A DNA stretch of 41,520 bases, taken from NCBI GenBank assembly GCA_003427395.1, contig BFEA01000720.1:291356-332875 (forward strand), in the 5' to 3' direction. This document shows positions 31,917-41,520 of this stretch, piece by piece; positions within the stretch are counted from its first letter, which is position 1; each line of letters begins with the position of its first letter. The notes beneath the pieces are model-generated. The model was not told where the DNA came from, made no database searches, and worked only from the letters and a program-made list of their open reading frames with translations. The translations under genes and the position numbers were made by a program. This stretch comes from Chara braunii. Lineage: Eukaryota; Streptophyta; Charophyceae; Charales; Characeae.

Positions 31917-32393
31917 GGTGGCCACCTTCGAGACACTCCTGCTTACGAGGTATATAGGAGTAAACTGAAACTTCAACTGGAACCTGGAAAGATACATTGC
32001 CTTGTCACACCTTGCCTCCTATAAACTGCATTCTGTTGTAGATCAGTGTACGACTCCGTCGACAGACTCGACACTAGCGTCTAACTTACTTGTATTGAAT
32101 CTACCCGGTCATACAAATCTGGTTCGTGAGCAGTGAACAAGATCAACTTTAAGGCTTCCGCAGATATGCGTCTTCGCACGCCTGATTCTTATACATCAAT
32201 AGACTCGGATCATCCCCTTAACTCCTCTTAGCTCGCTCGCCTCTAATCCCTATATCTCCTCCCTTTCTATTCGATGTATCTGATCCGAAATTCGTCTAGA
32301 TTCATACAGCATGGTAACTTCAACCAATCAGCAGAGCAGCCACGAGGTGGTGGCAGCACGTTCACCTCGAAGCAACGTGAGGATGAAGGTAAG
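31917..32393. other. Unassigned; possible exon remnant
   Basis: No complete gene. 32315-32388 reads as a Gln/Gly/Ser-rich frame bounded by 'catacag' and 'gaag|gtaag', resembling splice sites. The MITE lies directly after, and its left target duplication TAAG (32390-32393) is within the possible donor. Confidence 0.3.
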
Positions 32394-32753
32394 AGCTGAC
32401 ATTTCGTTAAAACTGACATTTTTTTCTAAATTCACGAAAGTGGACTTAGTCAAAATTTCATTGCTCATCGGGTGAGAAAGTGGTTATCTCACTTTGTCCA
32501 TACTCACTTTGTCCATCTGATGTACCTCAACGTAAAGTACCGTTAACATACATCGAGAAAGTGGTTATCTCTCTTTGTCCATCTGATGTACCGCAACGTA
32601 AAGTACCGTTCAGATCATCCGGAGTCGCCACGACACCTGATGATCTGATCATCCGATGTCATGGGGACAAAAAAATACTAAAAAATGTTGTTTTTTGGTA
32701 CGCTCAATTTCGTGAATTTAGAAAAAAAAGTCAGTTTTAACGAAATGTCGGTT
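32394..32753. mobile_element. MITE family 1, copy 2 (360 bp)
   Basis: Same terminal repeats as the copy at 9482 (one mismatch in the first bases at each end) and target duplication TAAG at 32390-32393 and 32754-32757. It is longer than copy 1 because an ~80-bp interior block with 'gagaaagtggttatctc' is duplicated. Confidence 0.9.
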
Positions 32754-32757
32754 TAAG

Positions 32758-33264
32758 TGTGATCACAACAACGAGGAGTACGACGACGAAGACGAGCAGG
32801 TTCTGGGCTACAAGCAACCTAGCTACCAGCAGGACTTTGACGACGAGCAACCCCCGGATCAACGGCCAATACGACATACCCAAACAGGATCTTGACAACG
32901 AGCATGATGCAGTACTCACCAAATGTGCAAAATGAGGATGAATTTCGCTAGAAGATACACGGCTCCTGAAGTCGCCCGTTGCTGCGCCCGTCCTCAAGCA
33001 GCTAATTGAGAACGAATCTTCCACTAAAACACGGAAAGATACAGGTGTCCAATTTATCTTTTTTTTCTTTCTTTATTTATTTTCTACTATATCTCTTATG
33101 TACATAGTACGACCTTGCGTTTATGTGCAGATGCTTCCTCCTTCATTCTCTCGTTCATCTAACTTCATCACACGTATCTGGCCGTTTCTCCAACCAGGTT
33201 CGTACGACTCCCCGAGGCAACACTGGTGAAGCACGTTAGGTACACACTCATCTCCTTCTTCTTC
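32758..33264. other. Degenerate acidic frame remnants
   Basis: Fragments such as EEYDDEDEQVLGY and LKQLIENESSTKTRK are separated by stops, with 'gatacag|gtgtcc' and 'atgtgcag' resembling splice sites. Possibly a dead host gene; I cannot assign it. Confidence 0.3.
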
Positions 33265-33288
33265 CTCTCTCTCTCTCTCTCTCTCTCT

Positions 33289-33344
<56 letters not shown>

Positions 33345-33357
33345 CACGCGCGCGCGC
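33265..33357 (+). repeat. (CT)n microsatellite followed by (CG)n
   Basis: About 78 bp of CT with one C-run interruption, then alternating CG at about 33347-33357. Confidence 0.95.
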
Positions 33358-33475
33358 ATGTTCGCGCGCACCCGTCCCAGTACGGCGTCACTGTCTGCAC
33401 CACTTTGCCTGCATCATAATGATATCTGTGCAGAATGCGATTATGAATTTTCCGCTAGAACATGGGAAGCTACAT

Positions 33476-33707
33476 GCCAGATGAAAACGATCACCAGAAT
33501 GAGCCAGGTTGCGATCTTGTTGGTCATACCAAACCAGCAGGCAACAACGAGCTCCACGATGAAGGCACATACGACAACCACCTTGATACACGCCAGATGA
33601 AAACGATCACCATAACGAGCCAGGTTGCGATCCTGTTGGTCATACCAAACAAGTAGGCAACGACGAGCTCCACGATGAAGGCACATATGACGACCACCTT
33701 GATTGCG
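33476..33707 (+). repeat. 116-bp tandem duplication
   Basis: Two units starting 'gccagatgaaaacgatcacc' or close to it. Both can be read as an acidic, His/Asp-rich peptide (DENDH..NEPGCD..GHTK..). The preceding 'ccgctagaacatgggaag' motif recurs, diverged, near 32948, 33920 and 34049. Confidence 0.8.
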
Positions 33708-35088
33708 ACGAAGACCGTAGCCACTATGGCAAACACGATGGTGAACACAGGGGTAGCGGATTCACGATCGCATGCTACAAACAACTGAAGCTGAGATGAA
33801 AGATAAAGATTGTGGCGACCATCAACATCGTGAAGCATGAGGGAGCCAACCGTAATGACGACAAGAAGCGGGTTGTCATGTGCCCCCTTCCGCTATTTAC
33901 CAAATGTACAAAATAAGAATGAATCTCGTCCTAGAATATGAGTTGATACACTGCCATGTGGATAATGAATGCCAGGACAAGGAGAACGACCGCATGACAA
34001 TTTCTCACACATCCACATGCGGGCAACGTGCTGAATGGCAATGGATCCTCCGCTAGAACATAGGAAGATACACCGCCATATAAAAAAGAGGAGTACTGTG
34101 AAAATAACCGCTAAGGAACAGGACGACTACAGTCATTGGTCATAACTGCGGCTCCGATCTTGATCATAGATGCGGGGATAATTGTTGTGGATGGTACATG
34201 CTTCAGTCATGAGCACGGTGAAGGTCGACTATGGTACAACATGAGCTTCGATTGAACGCTTGGGACAAGGGCGACCCAGACTGCGTTGCGAGGAGGATTG
34301 ACACAAAACACGATCGCAGAAGCTGACGAGGCCACGAAAGCAAACAAAATGAAAATGTGAGTGTACGACTGCAAGATAAATCGAACACTATTCTGGTCGC
34401 GAGCAGTGGAATCCGCACAATAGGGGGATGGCCACGATTACGGCATGACCCAATCATAGTCGTGAATTAAACCCCCAAGTTGCAGTCGCTCCCTCCTCGT
34501 TTTCTTCATCATCTTTCTCCCTTTCATTCGGCTTATCCCATCTCTCCTCTAACTTCTCACCTTCTCTTTCCTCCTTGTTTCCTTCATATTTTTTCTATAG
34601 CCCTTCACGGTCGGCCCTCGTCGCATTCAAACCACTTCAACCCGCGCGCAGCCTCTAGTCTTGATAGCACCAAATACGCTGCTCAAATTCAATCTGGCGC
34701 AACCATCTAATTCGGAATGCTGAACCTCCAGTTAGCATCTTCTCTCGCTCAATTTCATTGAGAATTGAGGGAGATACACTTTTTTTCTTCGTTTACCTCT
34801 CTCCTTCTTCCTCGTCTTCCTCTCCCATCCGAGCAACGCTTCTCGTTAGTACTAGGTCAGACAACACTTTTGCACCCTATAGTTTTTCCTCCCTAGTAAC
34901 TGATCGGATCGAGCTCTCCCTCTTTTATCCTTCTTATTCTCCATCCCTCCCATTACCTTTTTACTAGGCGCTTCTCGAAATTGCCTAACTTTGAGGCATA
35001 AAAAACGAACTAAATGAATCTTTACCGGTTTCGGGGTCAGTTCCTATTAAAGGAATTTTTAGAAAAGGAAAACAAAAAAAGCAAAAAG
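33708..35088. other. 1.4 kb without recognised genes
   Basis: Scattered copies of the 'ctagaa.atgggaagataca' motif up to about 34070, then pyrimidine-rich sequence (34480-34970). No convincing gene. Confidence 0.35.
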
Positions 35089-35223
35089 GTAAGGTGAAAA
35101 ATAAAAAATAAAATATTTAAGCAAAACTCGAGCGCTATCTCATCAGCAAGGGGAANGTAAGGTGAAAAATAAAAAATAAAATATTTAAGCAAAACTCGAG
35201 CGCTATCTCATCAGCAAGGGGAA
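35089..35223 (+). repeat. 67-bp duplication joined by a single N
   Basis: 35089-35155 and 35157-35223 are identical as read and are separated only by N at 35156. This is the usual look of two contig ends that overlap but were joined instead of merged. Confidence 0.88.
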
Positions 35224-35274
35224 AAAAATGAAGCGTCACACCCCCGCAACTAAACCCACCGAACCAGGTTCAGA

Positions 35275-38200
35275 TTGGTGGCTATCATTACCACATCCCA
35301 CTTCACTGGGAGAATTCTTGATCACTTTGCAGACTCACAGGGCCGCTGGGCATGGATCTGGGTAGACTTGGAACGACAGAGATTGCTGATATTTACAGTA
35401 TACGCCTCGTCGGACATAACAGAACGGAAGTGGTTTTGGAGAGATCTTTCGTCTGCGATGGCAGAGGCGGATCATACTGTTCTCATAGGAGACTTTAACA
35501 CTATTATATGCCCGGGAAATGACTCCCCTCGTCTGGTCGACCTCGCCCATATGCGGATGCGCTAGGACAGACCATGGCTGAGTTGGGCCTCAAGGATGCA
35601 TTCAGACAACTGTGGCCGGATGCCAAAGGCTTCACATGGATAGGGACGGAACCATCAGCACGGAGTAGACTGGACATGGCTTGGTTATCTTCACCACTTG
35701 CCAATGCCCTTGTACGTTTTCTATCGTTACCGGTCTCTCAGTCGGATCATAAACTTATAGCTGTCACCATAGCACTTACCAAGAGAGTCCTCACCAAAGC
35801 ACCTCCTCCGATGGTCCCGGCGTGGATGTTCTCGGACCCACTACATATCAAACTTGTTCAACAACACTGGGAACATTGGCTGTCAATGTATGATGAACAA
35901 GTCCCTCTGTTAAACCACTTACAGAGGGGAGTGGATCAGTTAACCATCATCATGCACGCCAGGGCGCGGGCAACCAAAGCAGCGCATATGCAGACGGGAC
36001 AAGGATTTGTCTGCCGTATGGAAGCACTGGGCACTGACCCGCCACCTGAAGAAGAGGATGGATGGTTGCTCAATGGACTGCACTCCATGCAGAATGGACA
36101 CAATGGCAGAAAACAGACGCTCTGCTATGGGGCATGGCAACAAAGGCGAAATGGGTACAATCGACGGAAAGAATGTCAGCCTGCTTCTTCAGACAGCGGG
36201 GCAGCAAGACCGGTGCGGATACCATGAACACACTGCAGCATCCATTCCTCCATGACAGCCCGATGGCGGTGACCACGAAGGACATCCTTCAATATGCAGC
36301 GAACTTTTATGGTGACCCTTACACCGAATCCGGAGACTGGACACGACAGACCATAGAGGACTTACCACACAAGGAAATCTGGAGCAAATGCGAAACACGG
36401 CTGACAACGGACCAAAGTGCTCACCTTGACACTCCGATCACATCACAAGAGGTGCAGAGGGCAGTGACGGACATGCCTCGTGGTAAAACTGCGGGACCAG
36501 ATGGAATGCCAATGGAACATTACCATGCAATCCTGCCAATGTTGTTGCCAGCCTTTGTTAAAGCCTTTACCATGCAATCCTGCCAATGTTGTTGCCAGCC
36601 TTTGTTAAAGCCTTCAATGCCCTGTTCCAGGGAACAGACCAACCACCCCCCTCATTTGGGCAAGCTATCATTATTCTCATACACAAGAAAGGTGACAAGG
36701 AGGAGATCCGTAATTGGCTTCCCATCTCCCTGCTTTCAGCACTGTACAAGATCTATGCCAAAATCTTGGCAAATAGACTGACGGTGGTTCTACCGGATCT
36801 CATACACCCAACACAAACTGGTTTTGTAGCGGGCAGACGGATCCTTACCAACGTCCTGTTGGCAAGACAGGTGCTGGAAGTAGCGGCACATCATTGCCCT
36901 CAGCTGTCATTGTTGCTCCTGGACTTCGAAAAGGCATATGATAGGGTCCGCTGGCTATTTCTCATTCAAGGCTTGGTGGAGAGAGGACTGGGACATACCT
37001 TCACATCAGAGGTATCCGCTCTGTTGACCACAGCTGAGGCAAGAATCCAAGTCAATGGCTTCAGGTCACCACTGATGCACATCACACGTTCGGTCAGACA
37101 AGGTTGTCCACTGTCACCGGCCCTGTACGTGCTGCACGTGGAACATCTACACGAAATGATCAGAGCAAATCCGGACATTTGGGGACTTCAGCTACCCAAC
37201 GGATAGGAGCTCAAGACCGGGGCCATTGCAGATGACACAGCCGCGGTGACTGAAACCACGGACCAGAGCATTGAGGCCATCAAACATGAGGTCACTGTCT
37301 TTGAACATTTTGCTGGTGCAAAGATCAATTGGAGTAAGTCTATGGCATTGACCCCTCCCGGAGTGGACAATTCGCCGTTACAAGGAATGCTCATACAAGA
37401 GGAGAATAGACAAACACGGCACCTGGGGCTGTTGCTGCCAGCAACTCTTACCACCGGCGAACAGATGGAAGATCTCCTACACAAAGCGATAACGAAAATG
37501 ACGGACTGGGCGAAGGGCACTTCGTTGGGGGTTATTGGTCGTACCCTTATTGCTAATAACACGGTCTCTTCTATGCTCTGGTATGCAGCAGCTGTCTCCT
37601 CACCTGTCAAGAAGGCATGGAGAAATTACAAGATTGCTCTGCGTCGCTACCTTTGGAAAAATGATCCTCAATCTCACCATCTCATCTACCGAGTCAGATG
37701 GGAGAAACTGATACAACCAAGAACCAAAGGTGGGCTGGGTCTGTTGGACCCCCACAGGCAAACCACGGTGCTTCATATGCGAACGGTGCTCTGGCTGCTT
37801 CTGGAGGACGACAATGCACCGTGGAAGATATTAACGATTCAGCTCATGGCAGATGCAATCCGGATACACCCGGCGGACGTGGAAATGGCGCTCCTTCACC
37901 CACCGCTTCTGCAAGGACTGAAGAAAGATGCTTTGTGGACACCCACACTGGAACATTGGCGGGAAGCACCTTTACACCAATCTGCACCGCGTTCCTGCGA
38001 CCATATTCTGCAACAAACACTCTTTGGTAACCGATTCATTATTTCACACCAAGGTCAACCGTTCCCATGGCAAGATCGTTCAGCTTCATTCGGGCGGCAA
38101 TGGCTGGCATGTGGAATTTATCATATAGCAGATCTGTGGGACTTGAGCACGGGCACATGGAGATTGGAAGAGGATATCCTCCCTCAACTGAGACATCAAC

Positions 38201-39730
38201 CTGCCAAAGTTGAGCGGCTCCGGGAAATCAAAACGGCGATTCCAGAACATTGGGTGGACCTGCTGCACCAAGGCCACAGACTCAAAGACGAATGGGTGGT
38301 CAGCAAAAAGGAAGAGCAACCGTTGACCTTCTTCACGCTGCAATGCAGAATGGGCCAAGAGTGGCACTATGGTCGGGCTTGGACAACCACAGCAGCCACA
38401 ACACCAGTCACCGGCCTAATTGGTCACCCTCTTGTCAGATGCTGTGCACAAGATGGGCTGCTCCACAAAGATGAGATGCGATCTGTTGTTGTACTCAGAG
38501 ACCATGCGGGATCGTCTGCACAAGTCTATCGACCATATAGACCCTCAAAGACACCGCTGCAGCTGCCGTGGGACCCGTCTGTATGGGAATGGGCTAAAAC
38601 GAACTCGTTGGCCAAACCGTGTCGCATCCACCAAGTCACTACGAAGGTGATGTACCGGGCCATGAACCCCCGCACGGATATGGCTGTGGAGATGAAGACA
38701 CGCTGGCTAAAACGTGGGTGGGTAACCGACGCAGATCTCATAGGCTGGACGCAGTCCACTTGGGAGAAGGCTTGCCCACTGCTTACAGCATTGCCCGACC
38801 AGAAACAAGCTGGAGAACTGTGGCTGTCCCTGCAACTTGCACAGCCTACCTTCCAGTGGATGGCGGACAAAAGCTCACATGAAGACATACACTGTAGACA
38901 TTGCCTGCTACAACCAGAAACGTTGCCCCATCTCTGGCTGGACTGCGAGCCTCAGCAAAGATTCTGGGAATGGTGGCAAGACTTGGGCCCGACGGTCCCT
39001 CTCAATGGCCTGGGCACACTGCGGCCTGCTATCCTATTGGGACAATTGCTCACAGGACAGGTGGATACTGTACAAACGGCATACGCAAACGGTCAGAGCG
39101 GCCTTTTGGGCGGCCGCCTGGGCAGTGAGAGTAAGACAACTGCGTGAAGGCATGAGGAGCTCCTTTCCTGCACTCCATGCTTGGACACTGAAGAATCTGC
39201 GAATCTCCCTTGCAGCGGATGTGGCACGCAAAAGAAATAGAGGTTGGAGGTTCTTCTGCAATGCTTGGGCCAGATATGGAGTAGTACAGATCGGTGAGCA
39301 ACCCGGCCAATGGCAGTGGAAGTTGAACACAAGCATGAATAACGACAACTGTGACTCTGACATGGAAGACCAATCTCAATGCCGCCATCCGGATCACACC
39401 CATCAAGACAGCTGTAGCCATGAAAGGGTGGATCGATCTGATCAGCAACAACAGCAATGGGCCGGAGAGGAGGATTGCGACAGGGAAGAAGATGTCATAC
39501 ACTTCCGGGATGATCTGATGAACGACTTGGGTTGGCCAGCAGAGGGGCCACATTTGACAAACGGCCTTGCGCAAGAATGTACAGAACAAGACGGTGATGG
39601 CTTACCTTCTCAGGAAAATGACCAACATGTAAGGATCAACAGGGCCACACAACTTCAGCAAGATTGGCTAGGCAGCCGGGACACACACGATTGGGGATCT
39701 CTGGAGGATTTGCCAGACAGCTGCTGCTGA
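35275..39730 (+). pseudogene. LINE-2 ORF2: endonuclease, reverse transcriptase, zf-RVT
   Basis: Endonuclease motifs IGDFNTI and SQSDHK are present, while the expected upstream N-G-L and ET motifs are absent. RT follows with GKTAGPDGMP, GQAIIILIHKKGD, NWLPISLLSALYKIYAKILANRL, TGFVAGR, LLLDFEKAYDRV, SVRQGCPLSPALY and IADDTAAV, so the catalytic Asp residues are intact. CRHCLLQPETLPHLWLDC near 38893 is the zf-RVT zinc motif. Breaks: frameshifts near 35560 and 36050, a 47-bp duplication at 36521, one TAG at 37204, and a shift near 39050 into a Gln/Asp-rich tail ending at 39730. Few lesions imply fairly recent activity. Confidence 0.88.
36521..36614 (+). repeat. 47-bp tandem duplication in the LINE-2 RT
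   Basis: 'taccatgcaatcctgccaat' starts both units (36521 and 36568). It shifts the RT frame by two; removing one unit would restore continuity between the two flanking frames. It could be genuine or an assembly error. Confidence 0.9.
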
Positions 39731-40485
39731 TAATGAACTGCATGACACATGTACTGCAATTATAGCTGGGAAGAATGGAATGAGAATGTGGACTGCGCTC
39801 ACATCTTTGTAAGACTGAATGTGTAGGCCGAATACCACTAGAATACATAGAAATCCTGTTTGGCTGTATAAAAATAAGGGGGCTGGGTGATAAGATAGAT
39901 TTCTGATTTCTGTCAATACGCTTTACTGTACAATTAGTTTTGGTTCTGGGTTTAAAATGCAGGGGTATGTAGAAGTGTGTAAGATGTGATGTTAAATGGA
40001 CAAACTGTAACAATTCTTTTAGATCAATAGGGGTACTGGATACTGTAGAGCATAGATTCTTAGACATTGCTGAGAGGGGTTAAAACTGGGGGGGAGTCTA
40101 TGGAACAAGGTACACAAGATACTCATAGGGACTAATGAATCAGATGCGACAAACGAACTATGGATACCAATTTCTTAGGGGGGAGCAAGGGGCAGAGGTG
40201 AGGACCTAGCACCGCAAGGAACTCTGCGAGTGGAAACAGTGACTGGGTGCATTGAGGCTTCCCGACTGGTTCCCCACGCAGAATCACTGGCGATGAGTTC
40301 GTCCCCCCCTCTGCCCTGCTGCAGGGGGGTGAAACGCCGGTTTCACCTGAAACCCCCGACCCCCACCCTTCTTTTCTATACTGCCCTTTTTCTTTTCAAT
40401 ACATTGTCTGTCTTTGCTTGCCGGTGATAAGCAACCGGACTGCTGCCCCCCAGAATAAATGGGGCTTGAGTGTGTTGTGTTTGTT
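39731..40485 (+). other. LINE-2 3' UTR
   Basis: Non-coding. Contains a G-run hairpin region near 40325-40350 (aaacgccggtttcacc) and AATAAA within cagaataaatgg at about 40454, ~30 bp before the A tract, a plausible polyadenylation signal. Confidence 0.6.
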
Positions 40486-40493
40486 AAAAAAAA

Positions 40494-41314
40494 GAAACTG
40501 CGAATGGCTCGTTAAATCAGTTATCATTTATTTGGTGGTCTCCTTACCACTCGGATAACCGTGGTAATTCTAGANCTAATACGTGCAGCATATCCCGACT
40601 TCTGGAAGGGATGTATTTATTGGATAAAAGGCCGATCCGGGCTTGCCCGTTGTTGCGGCGAATCATGGTGACTTGTCGAATCGCATGGCCTTTGAGCCGG
40701 CAATGTTCCATTCAAATTTCTGCCCTATTAACTTTCGATGGTAGGATAGAGGCCTACCATGGTGGTAACGGGTGACGGAGAATTCGGGTTCGATTCCCGA
40801 GCGGGAGCCTGAGAGATGGCTACCACATCCAAGGAAGGCAGCAGGCGCGTAAATTACCCAATCCTGACATAGGGAGGTAGTGACAATAAATAACAATACT
40901 GGGCTCTTTCGAGTCCGGTAATTGGAATGAGAACAGTCGTAAACTCCTTGAACGAGGATCCATTGGAGGGCAAGTCTGGTCCGCGGTAATTCCAGCTCCA
41001 ATGGCGTATATTTAAGTTGTTGCAGTTAAAAAGCTCGTAGTTGGATTTTGGGTGGGAGGGGTTGGTNCGCTCTTGCGGGCGTGTACCGGCCCTTTCGCCT
41101 TTCTTGCTGGGTATGCGTTCCTTGCCTGTATTGGCTGGGATCCAGAGCCGGCNCTGTTACTTTGAAAAAATTAGAGTGTTCAAAGCAGGCCTGTGCTCTG
41201 AACATATTAGCATGGAATAACGCGATAGGACTCTGGTCCTATTTCGCTGGTCTTCGGGATTGGGGTAGCATTTGCCAAGGACGTTCTCATTAATCAAGAA
41301 CGAAAGTTGGGGGA

Positions 41315-41363
<49 letters not shown>

Positions 41364-41425
41364 TAGGGATTGGCAGATGTCCATTGGATGACTCTGCCAG
41401 CACCTTGTGAGAAATCAAAGTTTAC

Positions 41426-41491
<66 letters not shown>

Positions 41492-41520
41492 CGTGGAGCC
41501 TGCGGCTTAATTTGACTCAA
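40494..41520 (+). rRNA. 18S rRNA, 5'-truncated and internally deleted (pseudogene or misassembly)
   Basis: Small-subunit rRNA. It begins at GAAACTGCGAATGGCTC, about nucleotide 84 of a plant 18S, and runs off the window after GCGGCTTAATTTGACTCAA. Green-plant signatures include 'ggcaccaccaggcgtgg'. Two lesions affect universally conserved sequence. The 530 loop reads ctggt|ccgcgg at 40980/40981, lacking GCCAGCAG. Around 41267/41268 a block of roughly 90 nt is missing, including the 'gaggtgaaattcttgg' segment. Three Ns (40574, 41067, 41153) suggest a consensus over unlike copies. Such an rRNA could not function. Confidence 0.93.

Larger units (their letters stand above)
35270..40493 (+). mobile_element. 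LINE-2: plant L1-type retrotransposon ending in the 18S gene
   Basis: Endonuclease (C-terminal part), RT, zf-RVT-like zinc motif, C-terminal tail, 3' UTR and an 8-base A tract at 40486-40493. The N-terminal third of the endonuclease and all of ORF1 are missing, through 5' truncation or through the assembly join just upstream. The tail directly abuts 18S rRNA sequence in the same orientation. Better preserved than LINE-1: one 1,902-bp uninterrupted frame remains. Confidence 0.88.

Noticed and set aside
33226-33600. Ser/Leu-rich 124-residue frame
   Set aside because: It is the translation of the CT microsatellite.
37246-39147. 633-residue frame as a host gene
   Set aside because: It contains the RT ADD box and zf-RVT motif and continues LINE-2 ORF2 after a TAG.
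40786-40810. B-box-like gggttcgattccc
   Set aside because: It is a normal part of 18S rRNA.

Overview
This window looks like nuclear DNA of a green-lineage (streptophyte-type) eukaryote, dominated by decayed mobile elements. The evidence is a Ty3/Gypsy chromovirus family with a C-terminal chromodomain, two plant L1-type LINEs ending in a CCHC-like zf-RVT motif, and a green-plant-like 18S rRNA segment at the right end. A charophyte alga such as Chara is my best guess, but the sequence alone does not prove it. I see no intact host protein gene.

Layout. 1-1770 is the 3' end of one chromovirus copy (element A: pol tail, long 3' UTR, 309-bp LTR). 1771-9222 is a decayed LINE (LINE-1: ORF1, AP endonuclease, RT, zf-RVT, poly-A), interrupted by a foldback repeat and by a sequencing artefact: a Nextera mate-pair junction adapter at 3951-3988 inside a 141-bp duplication. 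9482-9775 and 32394-32753 are two copies of one MITE family with 4-bp target duplications. 10.3-20.3 kb has no protein genes. It holds a dispersed GC-rich repeat in several orientations, two arrays of a ~62-bp minisatellite, many short near-perfect hairpins, and two pieces of U6 snRNA in reversed order (3' half at 14661-14704, 5' half at 15093-15159).

21389-31911 is a complete minus-strand chromovirus insertion (element B) bounded by the 5-bp duplication GGGCT. Its gag, protease, RT, RNase H, integrase and chromodomain are all recognisable but broken by stops and small duplications, and its 3' UTR carries a palindromic MITE that element A lacks. 31.9-35.2 kb is non-coding or degenerate repeat-bearing DNA. 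35.27-40.49 kb is a second, better preserved LINE (LINE-2) lacking its 5' end. Its short poly-A tail abuts an 18S rRNA gene at about nucleotide 84. That 18S copy lacks part of the universally conserved 530 loop and a further block of roughly 90 nt, so it is a pseudogene or a misassembled consensus.

The elements do not form a pathway; the window records nested insertion and decay. The observations most worth checking are the LINE/18S junction, the split and order-reversed U6, the hairpin-rich and minisatellite region, and the two related MITE families. Several features (adapter, N-joined duplication, 18S deletions) show that assembly error must be excluded first.
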